From Paramecium octaurelia (Eukaryota > Ciliophora > Oligohymenophorea > Peniculida > Parameciidae), in the NCBI GenBank assembly GCA_905182995.1, contig CAJJDP010000061.1, forward strand, positions 436,349 through 500,348: a stretch of DNA of 64,000 nt, given 5' to 3'. Position numbers and translations under genes: made by a program. Within the stretch, counting starts at the first letter, position 1, and each line of letters starts with the position of its first letter. Shown here in pieces: positions 12,245 through 23,165 of the stretch. The notes under the pieces were generated by a model. It saw only the letters and a program-made list of their open reading frames with translations, searched no databases and was not told the DNA's origin.

Positions 12245-13587
12245 ATGGGAAATTGCCAACAATGCACTAATTTTGCCTAAGAAAATCAGACAGCAGAAAT
12301 TAAAACTAAATTAACAAAATCCAAACATACATTGAATTTCGCAAATAAATTTACTCCCAGAAATATCGAGGGAGTAATCAAAATTCAAGCTGTCTTCAAA
12401 GGATACATGACTAGAAAGTACTATTTTCATGAAAAACTATTTATTAGACAACTATCTCTCCTATCGACATAACAAAAACACAGTTCACCAATTTTAAATA
12501 GAGACATTTTAGGATTTGACACTTTCAGCAATGCCAATGAAACTCCAAATTAACCGCAGTCTCTCATCATTAAGAAAAACATGATTAGAGATAAACCACA
12601 AGAGGAAATAGTGGACACAAATAAACAATCAGACCAAATCAATTAATTATGTTAATCAAATTGCAACAAAGACACTCCAGATAATCAAAGTCAGGTTTCA
12701 GAATTCAGTCATCCGTCTAGTTTAAAAAAACAATTCTCCTTCGACATGACTAGTCTCTGCTTTGTCCCAAAAAGCAAAAACGATTAAATTTTGATCGTAT
12801 CCCAAACATAGATTAAACTACCAATTATACAAATGATAAATGGAGCCTATTATGAGGGATAATGGTAGAATGGGAAAGCACATGGTTTTGGTAAATACAT
12901 TATGGTTGATACCTCCTCTTATGTTGGAGAGTGGGTCAATAATAAGGCCAACGGTTTTGGGACATTTTAATTGACAGATGGGGATTTTTTTATGGGTCAT
13001 TGGATCGAAAATGTGGTTGAAGGCCAAGGTAAATATACCTTTGCTGATGGCACTTTTTATGAAGGAGAATGGAAGAACGACTTACCAAATGGAATTGGAA
13101 TCCAAACCTATTCCAATGGCTGGAGATATTAAGGTATCAATGTTTTATATCTAAGGAAGGAAGTTTTCTAAATGGAATCAAGAATGGGTAAGGACTCCTA
13201 AGTTTTCCAGATGGTTCCATCTATGAAGGATCTTTTGAGAGAGATGTGCCTTCAGGAATAGGCACTCTCAGATTCCAGGATGGCAGAATCTACACAGGGG
13301 ATTGGAAGAACGGAGTCAAACATGGAAAAGGAATATTCCAATGGCCTGATGGATCCAAGTATGATGGCTACTACATCAATGATGAAAGGGAAGGATATGG
13401 TATTCTCTATTGGCCGAATGGTTAGAAATATCAGGGATTGTGGAAGCAAGGATTGTTCCATGGTAATGGGTAGGTGATTAAACCGAATGGAACTTCGATT
13501 AGAGGAAAGTGGATTAAAGGGAAAAGAATATAATCTAAATTAAACACTAATGCATCAGGAAAAACAAAAACATCGTAAGTTGACTGA
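12245..13587 (+). CDS. Acylated IQ-motif and MORN-repeat protein
   Basis: Predicted 438 aa with one 26-nt intron near 13134; exon sum 439 codons. It begins MGNCQQC, a typical N-myristoylation site (Gly2) with Cys4 and Cys7 available for palmitoylation. An IQ-type calmodulin site (VIKIQAVFKGYMTRKYY) sits near residue 50. The C-terminal half is about ten MORN repeats (for example YYEGQWQNGKAHGFG, FYEGEWKNDLPNG, IYTGDWKNGVKHGKG), which pack as a beta-hairpin array and often bind membranes or cytoskeleton. A membrane-cytoskeleton linker under Ca2+/calmodulin control is inferred. It diverges from the kinesin gene 114 bases away. Confidence 0.88.
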
Positions 13588-13668
13588 AAATTGATGGCTT
13601 TAGTTACTTATTCATTATATTAATATTTGCTATTCATCCATATTTATAATAAATCATTTAAATATACA

Positions 13669-14236
13669 TCATACTTATTGTTAGGATTAATTCTATTTTT
13701 AATTTTGAAATATTGCTTCAAAATAATTTATATTGTATTTAAAGTAGAGGGATACATCTGTCTTATTTTCCTAGATAAAGTAATGAGCCCAAAGACAATT
13801 TCCAAAGAACTATTTGCCAATTAATTTTCCAACACGTGACCTTACAAATTCTTCTATTTTAGCTTTTTGAATTTTGTGATGGGGAAGATGTTTGAATTTA
13901 ACCCAATCTCTACACTTTTCGAAAGATTTCAAAGCTTCATCTTTGCTATTTGATAGTATTTTCTAGACACACTTTTTCAATACACTAGCAAAATTCTTAG
14001 GTATATTTTTAGTCTCCCCAGGTTTATTGCTTTAAGGGTTGTTTCTTCTTATTTTTTTCTTTACTCGATTATGACTGTCATTTTAACTTTAATGTTCAAC
14101 TTAGCTTTTAAATAGAATATAATTTTTACTGATTACATTGCTGCTCTGAAAAATAATCTGAAATATATATGTCTCCTTCCTTCTAATAGTAATCATAGCT
14201 ATAGAAAGCACTACAAAGATCACATGATTCGCTCAT
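13669..14236 (-). CDS. Hypothetical protein
   Basis: Predicted 180 aa with one 25-nt intron; exon sum 181 codons. The start is MSESCDLCSAF with a CDLC pair, and the middle is basic and Lys/Asn-rich. A helical C-terminal half (FASVLKKCVQKIL, CRDWVKFKHLPHHKIQKAK, FFGNCLWAHYF) looks folded. I do not recognise a family. It lies convergent to the MORN gene with an 81-base gap. Confidence 0.6.
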
Positions 14237-14378
14237 AAGTTACAATAATAAATGAAATATTTCTTAAAGATATTAATGAATTGTTCCATATAAATTTATG
14301 TATTAATAATAACAATTTAAATTTAAGAATTAATCGAATTCTGATAACTGAAATATTTAATATATTTAATAGTTGTTT

Positions 14379-15176
14379 TCATACTAATAATTCATGAATA
14401 AATCTCTCCGTTAATGCATTTACTTACTATCTCGTCTACTTAATTAGATTGTCAAGATTTTGAGATGATTCAAAAGGTAAATCATTAGTATATTGTTTCG
14501 TCTTTTTTGGTTCTCTTCCCAAAATTAAATTATTCAACGGGAAATCCTTCCTATTTAGCACTTTGTCAATAATGTTATTTTGTAGAGTTATCAAGTCTTG
14601 CAATTCTAATATCTGAGCATTCTGTTCAACAAACAAGGTTGTGAAAGTGGAAATTTGTGGTAGCATCTGTTCCAACTCCCTCATGTCTTTCTCAATATTT
14701 TGATATCCAGTTAATTACTTCTCCAAATTCGCAATTTATTCTGATTATTTATAATATTCAGGTCTAATCATATCAAGTTGACTCTTTAACGATCTCATGA
14801 TCTCCTCACTCTCCTTATCTCGATACTCTACTTGTTTCTAACTCTCTTTTAATTACCCTAAACAAAAATAAATAATACTTCGTTAATAATGTGATTTAAT
14901 CATTCATACTGATCATCTATAAACTTAGCTTCGTGTTTTGGCTCTGTTCAAACTTTAGCTATTCATTTAAGTGGTTATTCTAAATTTATAATTGCTGATT
15001 CAATTTTATCAATGTTCCTTTATCTCTTTCATTGAGATTGCATCCTTCCATAATAGACTATAAATGATTTAACAGAATAAAAATACATTAGCCCTTCCTT
15101 TTTTTGGAGAACCTTCACCCTTTTTGCTTCTAGCTGTTGTTGTGGGATTTCTGCTATTACTATCTTGAGAGAACAT
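14379..15176 (-). CDS. Coiled-coil protein, hypothetical
   Basis: Predicted 238 aa, starting MFSQDSNSRN. A 29-nt intron near 15090 and a 52-nt intron near 14850-14905 give an exon sum of 239 codons. Nearly all the protein after residue 35 is coiled coil (LIKLNQQLQIQNNHLNEQL, KQVEYRDKESEEIMRSLK, LEQMLPQISTF, LQDLITLQNNII). The 52-nt intron is longer than usual for this window but is the only junction that keeps the frame. No domain beyond the coil is seen; a structural cytoskeletal protein is plausible. Confidence 0.6.
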
Positions 15177-15211
15177 ATCAAATAAATTTTAAGTGGATGG
15201 CTATAATGACA

Positions 15212-15583
15212 TCAAGTTAGGATAAGCGCTTTTTCTTTCCTTTTTCTCAGTAACCTATATAAGCGTTATTTTGAAACAGATACAAAATTTTGTAAATCGG
15301 CCTTCCATTTTTAATTTTCTAATAATTTTTAAACATTCTTCTTTTCGGATATCCTTTCTGTGTACTCTCCCTTGTGTTGCGTATTCTTTTTCTTTTTCGA
15401 CTTCTCTTGGTTGAGTTATTATTGTCTCTATTGGAGGATTTCTTCCAATTTTTTTAATAATGTTTGAGGTTTGATTTGCTGAGAGCTTTCCTACTTTTGA
15501 GAGTTTTGATTGACACTAGAAGACCTTTGTGTTTTTGCATAAGAGGAAGTCGGATATTTTTGAAGCAAGTTTTCATAATCCAT
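15212..15583 (-). CDS. Short basic coiled-coil protein, hypothetical
   Basis: Intronless, 123 aa, starting MDYENLLQKYP and stopping at TGA 15212-15214. The protein is Gln/Lys-rich with a coiled coil in the middle (LLKKLEEILQQRQQQLNQE) and a basic end. TAG/TAA glutamines are dense. It lies 35 bases upstream of the previous gene on the same strand. Function is unknown. Confidence 0.5.
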
Positions 15584-15704
15584 TTAACGAATTATATATT
15601 ATTATTCATTCTTTATAAACTGTATCAAGAAACTCTTGATATTAATAAAATTATAAAAAACTATACCAATGTAAAATAATCAACATGTGTAACTTCAATA
15701 AGAA

Positions 15705-16189
15705 ATGACTCCCACTCCAAGCGAGGGATCAATACCATAGGCGGTTTATCCATCAATACAGAATCAATAGATCTAAGTTGGATAACCAATTTCATAAGTA
15801 ATTCCAGCCTAATAGATGATGCACCCAGGTCCTTATTAGCAATAGCCCTATTCTTAGGCTGATTTGCCAATTTATAACCCACAACCAATTCAAATAGGTA
15901 AGATAGTTGTATATTGTAGTTTAACCCATATATTCCAAATACCCAAGCATCATAACTTGTGTGTACTGCTAAAGACAGGTGCAAACCGTTGTGAATTACG
16001 AAGCAGGCACTGGAACTTACTTGGTTGGAGGGATATTGGCAGCTGTTGGATTGTGGTTAGGGTATGTATAAATTTAAAATTAAAAGTTGCTGTTTAATAC
16101 CGTGCTTCATTTAAGATTGCAAGGATGCCGTTCACTTTTGTCCTTCATGTCAGGCCAACGTGGGAAAGAAGAGATTTATTTTTGATTGA
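15705..16189 (+). CDS. LITAF-domain zinc-ribbon membrane protein
   Basis: Predicted 145 aa with introns at 15898-15919 (22 nt) and 16062-16086 (25 nt); exon sum 146 codons. The N-terminal 75 residues are Pro/Gln-rich. The LITAF domain follows: a CVYC knuckle, a hydrophobic hairpin (YLVGGILAAVGLWLGCCLI), then HFCPSC and a basic end (KKRFIFD). Split CxxC knuckles flanking a membrane-inserted helix define the family, which sits on the cytosolic face of late endosomes and lysosomes. A role in endolysosomal sorting is inferred. A longer-looking frame on the opposite strand is a shadow. Confidence 0.9.
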
Positions 16190-16512
16190 TTAAAATATGT
16201 ATTATGGAATGTGTAGATTCAATTTTTATTACTGTTCTTAATCCCAAATAATTATATTTAATTTCCTTTATATAGTGATTTAAAATGGAGTTGGTACAAT
16301 GATGCATTAATGAAGTTGAATAACAATCTGTTGTTTTTCGTGAGATATACGAAAACAGCAGTGAAATTCAGGAATCTATTTTGGGGAAGACAATATGTCA
16401 TTTTTATAAAAAGATCTCAAGGATGTAGTTAAGTTGATTTGAAAATTTAAAATATATGTTTGTAAATCTAATAATTTTTAAAATACGACAACCCTTAAAT
16501 AATTTAATATTT
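16190..16512. other. Intergenic region, nothing recognised
   Basis: About 320 bases between the LITAF gene and the K+ channel gene. Only short frames are present and no motif stands out. Confidence 0.4.
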
Positions 16513-19500
16513 ATGTAATTTGAATCACCTAGATTCAATATTGACTTGGATTAGGAATTGTAGGCAGAATAAAACGAAGATTTCGAGTAATAATATTTGG
16601 GCTTCTGTTTACGATCAACAAGAAGAGAGACCTCAATCAATTATCCTCATCTCTACAGTTAAACGTAGAGTGTGAAAAGTATCGAAGGATTCGATTAATA
16701 CAATGTGAAGAAGCTTGAGAATGTGGCTCTAAAGAAAGTCCAGAAAAGTCCTCCTGAGACGAGCAGGAGTCCCATTCATGTTCCTTCCTACAAATAGCAT
16801 TCTACAGGATCAAGCATGATGGCTTTCTTTTTGCTCAAAAGGTTTTTGGAGAAGCTCTAAATCAAACGGAGAATGCTAGAAACCCTGAATTACACTCATC
16901 TAAACCTAATAGGAGACAAAGCCGCTGATAGGTAAATACAAGAATAATTATAGTAATGTAGTGCTTCAATATTCGAAATCAATATAACGAGCTGGATTCA
17001 CACTCTAGGCTATGAAAAAGCTGTTCGAAATGGAGTCCCAAATTGAGGAGACTAAATTGGAAAACCTGAAGCAATACTACGAGAATATTAAAAAACAGAT
17101 AATTAAAATTTGTTAAACCATCATCAATCTAATTCCTTTAATTCAGCCGGAATCTCTTTTCAAAGTGTATTGGGATTTATTTGCAGTGGTCTTCAGGATC
17201 ATTTTAGTGATCTTAATCCCCTTAGAAGTCGGATTTCACACTCAGATACTGTTCCAAGACAGTACACCCTTAACTGTAATAATTTGTATAGTACTAATAA
17301 TGGACTTTTTTATTAGGATCAACACACAACAATATCTGAATGGTTAAGCTATCAGAGATCGATGGAAATTAATAATGATTCAAGTAAAAAAGTCCATGTT
17401 CATTGACTTCCTCACTATCACTATTTTAGTGATCTTTCTATCATTGATTCCTGAAGATCCACAATACAATCTGTTTACCTTAGTAACTCTCACCTAATAT
17501 TCCTATGTGTATGAAATACTCTCTAAAAGTGAATAATACTCCTACTTCACAAGACCTCAAAGAGGTATCCTGGGATTGTTAAAGTTTATGGCAACTCTTT
17601 TTTATATTTTGCATCTATTCAGTTGTTTTTGGTTTTGGATTTCGAGTTTGCAAATTGAAGACTCTTGGATTGACTTTAAAGACTTAACAAACAAGCCCTG
17701 GTAGGTTCAGTATCTGGAAGCCCTGTATTTTGCAATTGTGACCATGTTGACCATAGGCTATGGAGATAATGTGCCTAAGAATTCAACTGAAAAGATAGTG
17801 ACAATTATCTTCATTTTGGGTGCCTGTTTGTGGTTTTCTTACAGTATAAACTTTATCGGAGGAATCATGAATGACATAACATAGAATTAGGTTGAAAGGA
17901 ATTAGAAGATGAGAGTCATCAATAAATATATGAACAAAAGAAATATCCCATTTGCATTGCAACATCAGTAATTAATAATATTAATATGTTCTGAAGAATC
18001 AAAGAGTATCTGACATATCGATGGAAGGAAGATGATGAAGTAGATCTGGAGATAGAACAGACATTATTAGATCAATTATCTGATGAATTAAAGGAAGAAT
18101 TAGACCGACAGGCTCACAAAGTTTTCATTGAAAAGTCTATCTTACTTCAGAAGTTTTTTAGTGAAGAATTTAGAAATGCTTTATTTAAAAGTATAAAGAG
18201 AAAAAGTAAGATTGCAATTTATTATTATCTTTAAGTTATCCCTCCTGAAAACACCTTCTACATCGATTTCAACGGACAACATCATCTATGCTTTATAGAA
18301 TAGGGACATCTGCTCTATTAACATAAGGATGAGAAATAGAGATCCAAAATGAACACCATAATTGGTCTGGGAGAATTCTTGTGTGTCAAAGAATTTATAG
18401 TTGAAGATCCTGATATGGAACTGTTCAAAGCTGTTGGATATGTGAGTTTGTTAGTACTATCCAAATAAGATTTCCTGACCATTCTTAAAGATTACCCAGA
18501 TGATTTCTAAAAGTATTGCTAATTAAAGGACTCCATCGTAATGAATTTTGATTAAACAATTCTATAAAAGAGTGTCTACTGTCCTGCATGTCAGTAGTTT
18601 GAACACACTCTAACTAAATGTCCTTACATTTAACATAAACCGAATTTTGAAGTTACTATTAAAAAACATCAACATTCTAAAACTTAGTAGAGATCTAGAT
18701 TTTAAAGAAAGAGAAAGAAAAATGTGTATCTTGCTTTATCTGAAAAAGATTTGGTGGCAGAATTTGCCAAAGTGTACTCCAGCGATAATCAGTAATCAAT
18801 AAATTAGTAACTTAAAATAATCTATTATTATGAATAAGACTAGATTGATTGTAACATTATTGATCCTTCAGCCTCAGTGGACATATTTAGAGTTTCTTCT
18901 TTACTCCCTTAATATTCCACTGAAGCTCTAAATAAATAGAACGACTTATTAAGCAGTGTGAGAATGGAACCAAAATCAATTAAAGAACCTGAAATTGATA
19001 TCAAAGGAGAATTGAGACAACAATTAAATCAAGGAAGATTGATTAGAAAAACAACTATGTTTCCCTCTAATAATACTAAATAAATTAAAAAGAGCCCAAC
19101 AAATACGTTCACAATTAAACAGGTTCAAGACGAAGATTGGGATGACTCCTTATAAATACACACCTTTTAAAATACACATAATGATAACATTGTTCAGGTT
19201 TACAATAAATTAATTAAACAAGATCTAGAAGATCCAATAATCAAAAAGGCAATTACTTAAATAGAACCATTATTTTGGAAATTGAATCAAAAAATGATTG
19301 ATGATTTTGAAGTCATACAGAATTACGACTTTTTTTATTCATAATTTAATGCCGAAAAAACCATAGATTTAGCTAACAAAAATATCCATCATTGGCAGAA
19401 GGATATAATAGAAAAAATGTAGAAGTTTATGCTTTTTCCCTTTAATTACATCTTGAAATATTTGAAATTGAGAAGAAACAGAATGAATCAGGCAATCATT

Positions 19501-19662
19501 GAAAAAGGAAATAAATTTAAAAGAGTTAAAAATAAATTGAGAATGATGCAGCTACGAAGTAATCTATAACAGAAGAAAATTTCTACCACATCCAACAAAG
19601 TAATTAGATTTGGATAGGTATTGCCTTCTAAAGTACAGTCTCGAGACTCAATAATCATTTGA
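16513..19662 (+). CDS. Cyclic-nucleotide-gated/EAG-type K+ channel
   Basis: Predicted 1,022 aa; introns of 22, 29 and 30 nt leave 1,023 codons. After a cytosolic N-terminus comes a six-helix ion-channel core from about residue 200 (IILVILIPLEVGF, TVIICIVLIMDFFIRI, FIDFLTITILVIFLSL, ILHLFSCFWFW). The pore helix ends in TIGYGDNVP, the K+ selectivity filter. A linker and CNBD-like beta-roll follow (FYIDFNGQHHLCFIEQGHLL). Beyond that lies a possible zinc knuckle (YCPACQQFEHTLTKCPY) and a long polar C-terminus. The S4 segment is poor in regular Arg spacing, so voltage sensing is doubtful. It would conduct K+ at the plasma or ciliary membrane. Confidence 0.9.
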
Positions 19663-19959
19663 ATTAAATTTTAATGATAATAACATTATTTATGCTTATA
19701 TAAAACATCAATTTTGTAAAATGTTCTAGGGAATTTAGATTATTAAATTTATAATTATAATAAATAAGATTAAAAGAGAAAATAATAATATGTTATAAAC
19801 TAATATTAACAGAATTATTTATTTTTAAGAAATACTAATAATACAAGTAGATTCTATATAAATCATTCGTTTTTTAAGGAATAATTTAATAAAAATCTTA
19901 AATCCTTATTGCTTAAAGAACTCCATTCTTATTATGTTTACTAAGCAGACCATATTTTA

Positions 19960-22900
19960 TCAAGCATCTAAATGTAGAATAATGTTTAGTACCTCAGAAA
20001 TAGGGATAAATATTTTATAAACCTTCTTTGTTATTTGCAACTTTATATCTTGTTTTTATTCTAAGACATATTTAACTGGTTTGTTTAAGTTTACCTCTCC
20101 ATTCATTGCCCTTTCTATCTATTTACCAAATCCCTTTTCTTTCTCTAATTTCTAATTTGAATTAATAAAATATTACAAACTAAGCTTCTTGAATTATTTC
20201 TTTATTTGGTATTAAAATTTCATTGCCAAATATTTAAGTTAAAATTTTATCTACCAATTCTGAGAATTAACCAATTTATAAGCCTGTCTATTTCCAAATA
20301 TAGGAATGCATGTTTTTTAGATTGAGTTATTCAATCACAAATAACTTCAAAAAGTGTTTTATCTCTGCAAGTTCATTTTCAGAGAACTTAATGTATTTTT
20401 TAGTTTCTGTATCCAATACAGGTTGATTTTAGTTAAGATTGGCAACTTTTGCAGCTAGTTATTCTTGAAGAAGTTTTGAATTTTTATCTTCTAATTAGTA
20501 ATTGGCATTGAAATGTTTGAAAAATGGTTACAAAACTCTATTTATTTCTTTTTCTGGTTTTTAGATATTTATTATTAAACGATTCTGATATTCTTGAATA
20601 ATGTATTTTTCTATCTCTCTAGCAGCCAAAATCTAGAATTCTTCACTTGATAGCTAATAGATAATTTAAGATGTCATATTACTTTATGATAATTATAAAC
20701 TATCTTTTTCTACCCGTTGTCTCCTCCAAGTCTCCACACTAAACATCCAGAACGACGAGGGACTCTCCCACAACAATAGACAAACTATTTACAATCATTT
20801 GAATATTTACTGTCATCATGAAACAATCATACATAGATCGAATAATATATCGTACAATTCCAAATAATATTACTAGTAAAGCAAATAAAGGTAAAATCAC
20901 TAAACATATCAAGCATGCTACTATTTCCATCATTCCTATCATTATATCAAAGAAAACTCTAAATAATGGCAAAATAAAATGAATATAACTTAATTCCTTG
21001 AATTCTATTCTAAATGCTGTCTCAAAATCATATATCAACAAACAAATCATCAATCTATTATTATTTTAAATATAAACTACCTTAATACTGCAACAAAAAA
21101 GGCCCAAATGAATGATGTAATGAAAAGGAAGAATAAAAATGCTGAGAAGAAAAGGATTAGCATTGGTTACAAAATCAATGTGTAAAACACTCCAACAAAT
21201 AAGAATCGAACTACATATACTTCAAGCAAATTATAAATTCTTTAGCAACCTTTACCAAATAGCCCAGAATCCTCTAATTCTTCAAATTTCTACCTTGATT
21301 ATCTCATACCTTTGTATACTAAATTTAAAGTCGAGCAAATAGTTTAAACTAATTAATCTTCTATCACTTCCCCGGTTAACTCATTTATTCTTTAATTATT
21401 GTAAAATGGTTTTATTGAAAATAAAGCATTAAGTCCAAAAGATCCCATTATTCCTAATTGATAAAATATGTAGTAGCTATCAGAGATTAAAGTTAAGTAT
21501 ATTATGCATAAACTATTTAATTTCCAACCATAATATCTCGAGGTTACCTCATAGCTCACCTCTTTAACAAATTGAAATTTATTCCCTTCTTAAATTATTG
21601 GATAAGGAGGCAAAACAAAACGAGTTCTAAAATTATTTCAAAATATAAACATAACAAAGGTAATGTTTGGTCTTTAGTTCTTCTATTTTACAAATTCTTT
21701 TACTTTTCTCTTATACTTTTTCTTATTCTCAGTAAATTCTAAAAATATATTTCTATCAAGAATATTCTATTAGGCTAATTCTTAGATCATTTAATTGAAA
21801 TATTGGTACTTTAAATTCTTCTTTCTAATCTTTAACTTTTCATCAATGTATTATTTTCGATGGCCTGGTTTATTTAAGAAGAAAAACTATGTTTCATATT
21901 ATTCTGTCACCTAATTTTCATAGTCTGCAAGTGAATTCTATTATTATTCAAATAACTATACTTTCAGTAAGTCTTTATAATATCTTTGCAATTGATAACA
22001 TTCAGCAATGTCTAAAATCTATTTCAGAGCGCCTTCAGGCATATCCAAGCTATTTTATTGCACAAATCTTCTTTGAGCATTATTAAGCTATTCGTTTATG
22101 AGTTCTTCAATGTCCTTATTTTAATCATAAATAATGTGATATTTTTCTTCCAAATTTCTCTATTCATAAATATTTTGACTTTATCGATTGATATATTTGT
22201 CGCTCAATAATGCAACTATTTTCCAACAGTCTTATTCAAACTATTTTAGTTGATTCTTTAGATCTTCAACCTTGAATTAAGTTGCAGATGAAGTTTCTGG
22301 AGTATGGTAGAGATATTAATATATTGAAAAATTCAAATTCTTATTTCTTAAAGACAATTACCTTTATCTTTCTACTTAAATTTATGCTTAATTTTCAGAA
22401 TTATTGATAATCATCTCTCTATATCCAATAAATAGTGATGGAATCAATAAAGTTTTCTAAGTTAAATCATTACTGTTTTTACCTTAATAATCGTATATAG
22501 CCCGTGGACGATTGAATAGTTCCATAAACTATCAAAGTTTAAATCAGAATATATAAAATCTCCTAGGCCTGTTACATAATCTTAAGCCTTTAACATATCT
22601 TTATAAAAAGTATTTCTTATATTCTTGGTTCCTTTTACAACCCATCTTGAAACAATCCATCGGTATTATATGTTTGGATTATTCTTTGAACAGACATCAA
22701 AAACACCTTCTCGTCTTATTTAATTTAATTGATGATTATCAAAATCTAAATAAGGAACAAAATCATTTTAGTTTATTTCCTTTTGAATTAGATGCTTATC
22801 ATTATTTCTTTGGATAACAACTTTTTATTTAAAATAAGAGGGTGGCAAATTAAATTGATGTGCCTGTTTCGATAGAACCCAGCTTTATCTAATAGGGATT

Positions 22901-23111
22901 GTTTTTTCAATAAGTTCATTAGCAATACTTTTTAATGGTTATTGGATATGATCATTTTATGATAATTCCTAATATCAAAAATGATAAATACTTCTTCTCG
23001 CACATTCCCTTTAAAATTAATTTCTCCAAGTGGTGGTAAAACATAAAATCTCACGTCATCTATACTGAAATTATGATTCATTGTAAAGTTTTCACTTATG
23101 CCCTTCTGCAT
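19960..23111 (-). CDS. Large multipass ciliate membrane protein, unknown function
   Basis: Seven introns (23-29 nt) give exactly 991 codons. The N-terminal ~350 residues are cytosolic, followed by a coiled coil (EDLKNQLKQFEQDCWKIV). Membrane helices cluster at residues ~600-780, including FFSAFLFFLFITSFIWAFF and IVACLICLVILPLFALLVIL. After RSMYDCFMM comes CGRVPRR and RLGGDNG, then a helical C-terminal domain. A TGA at 20674-20676 would end the protein early and abut an ATG, but it lies inside a 29-nt intron, so one gene is preferred. MNHN at 23081 is an alternative start. I believe this is a ciliate-specific family; its role is unknown. Confidence 0.75.
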
Positions 23112-23165
23112 TTAAATGAAAATATTATTTAATGTATATTTAATAATTCAAAAGATTGTCAACAT

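Noticed and set aside
15661-15984. 107-codon - strand frame (MHLSLAVHTSYD..)
   Set aside because: It lies fully opposite the LITAF gene, whose two introns, CxxC knuckles and stop are coherent.
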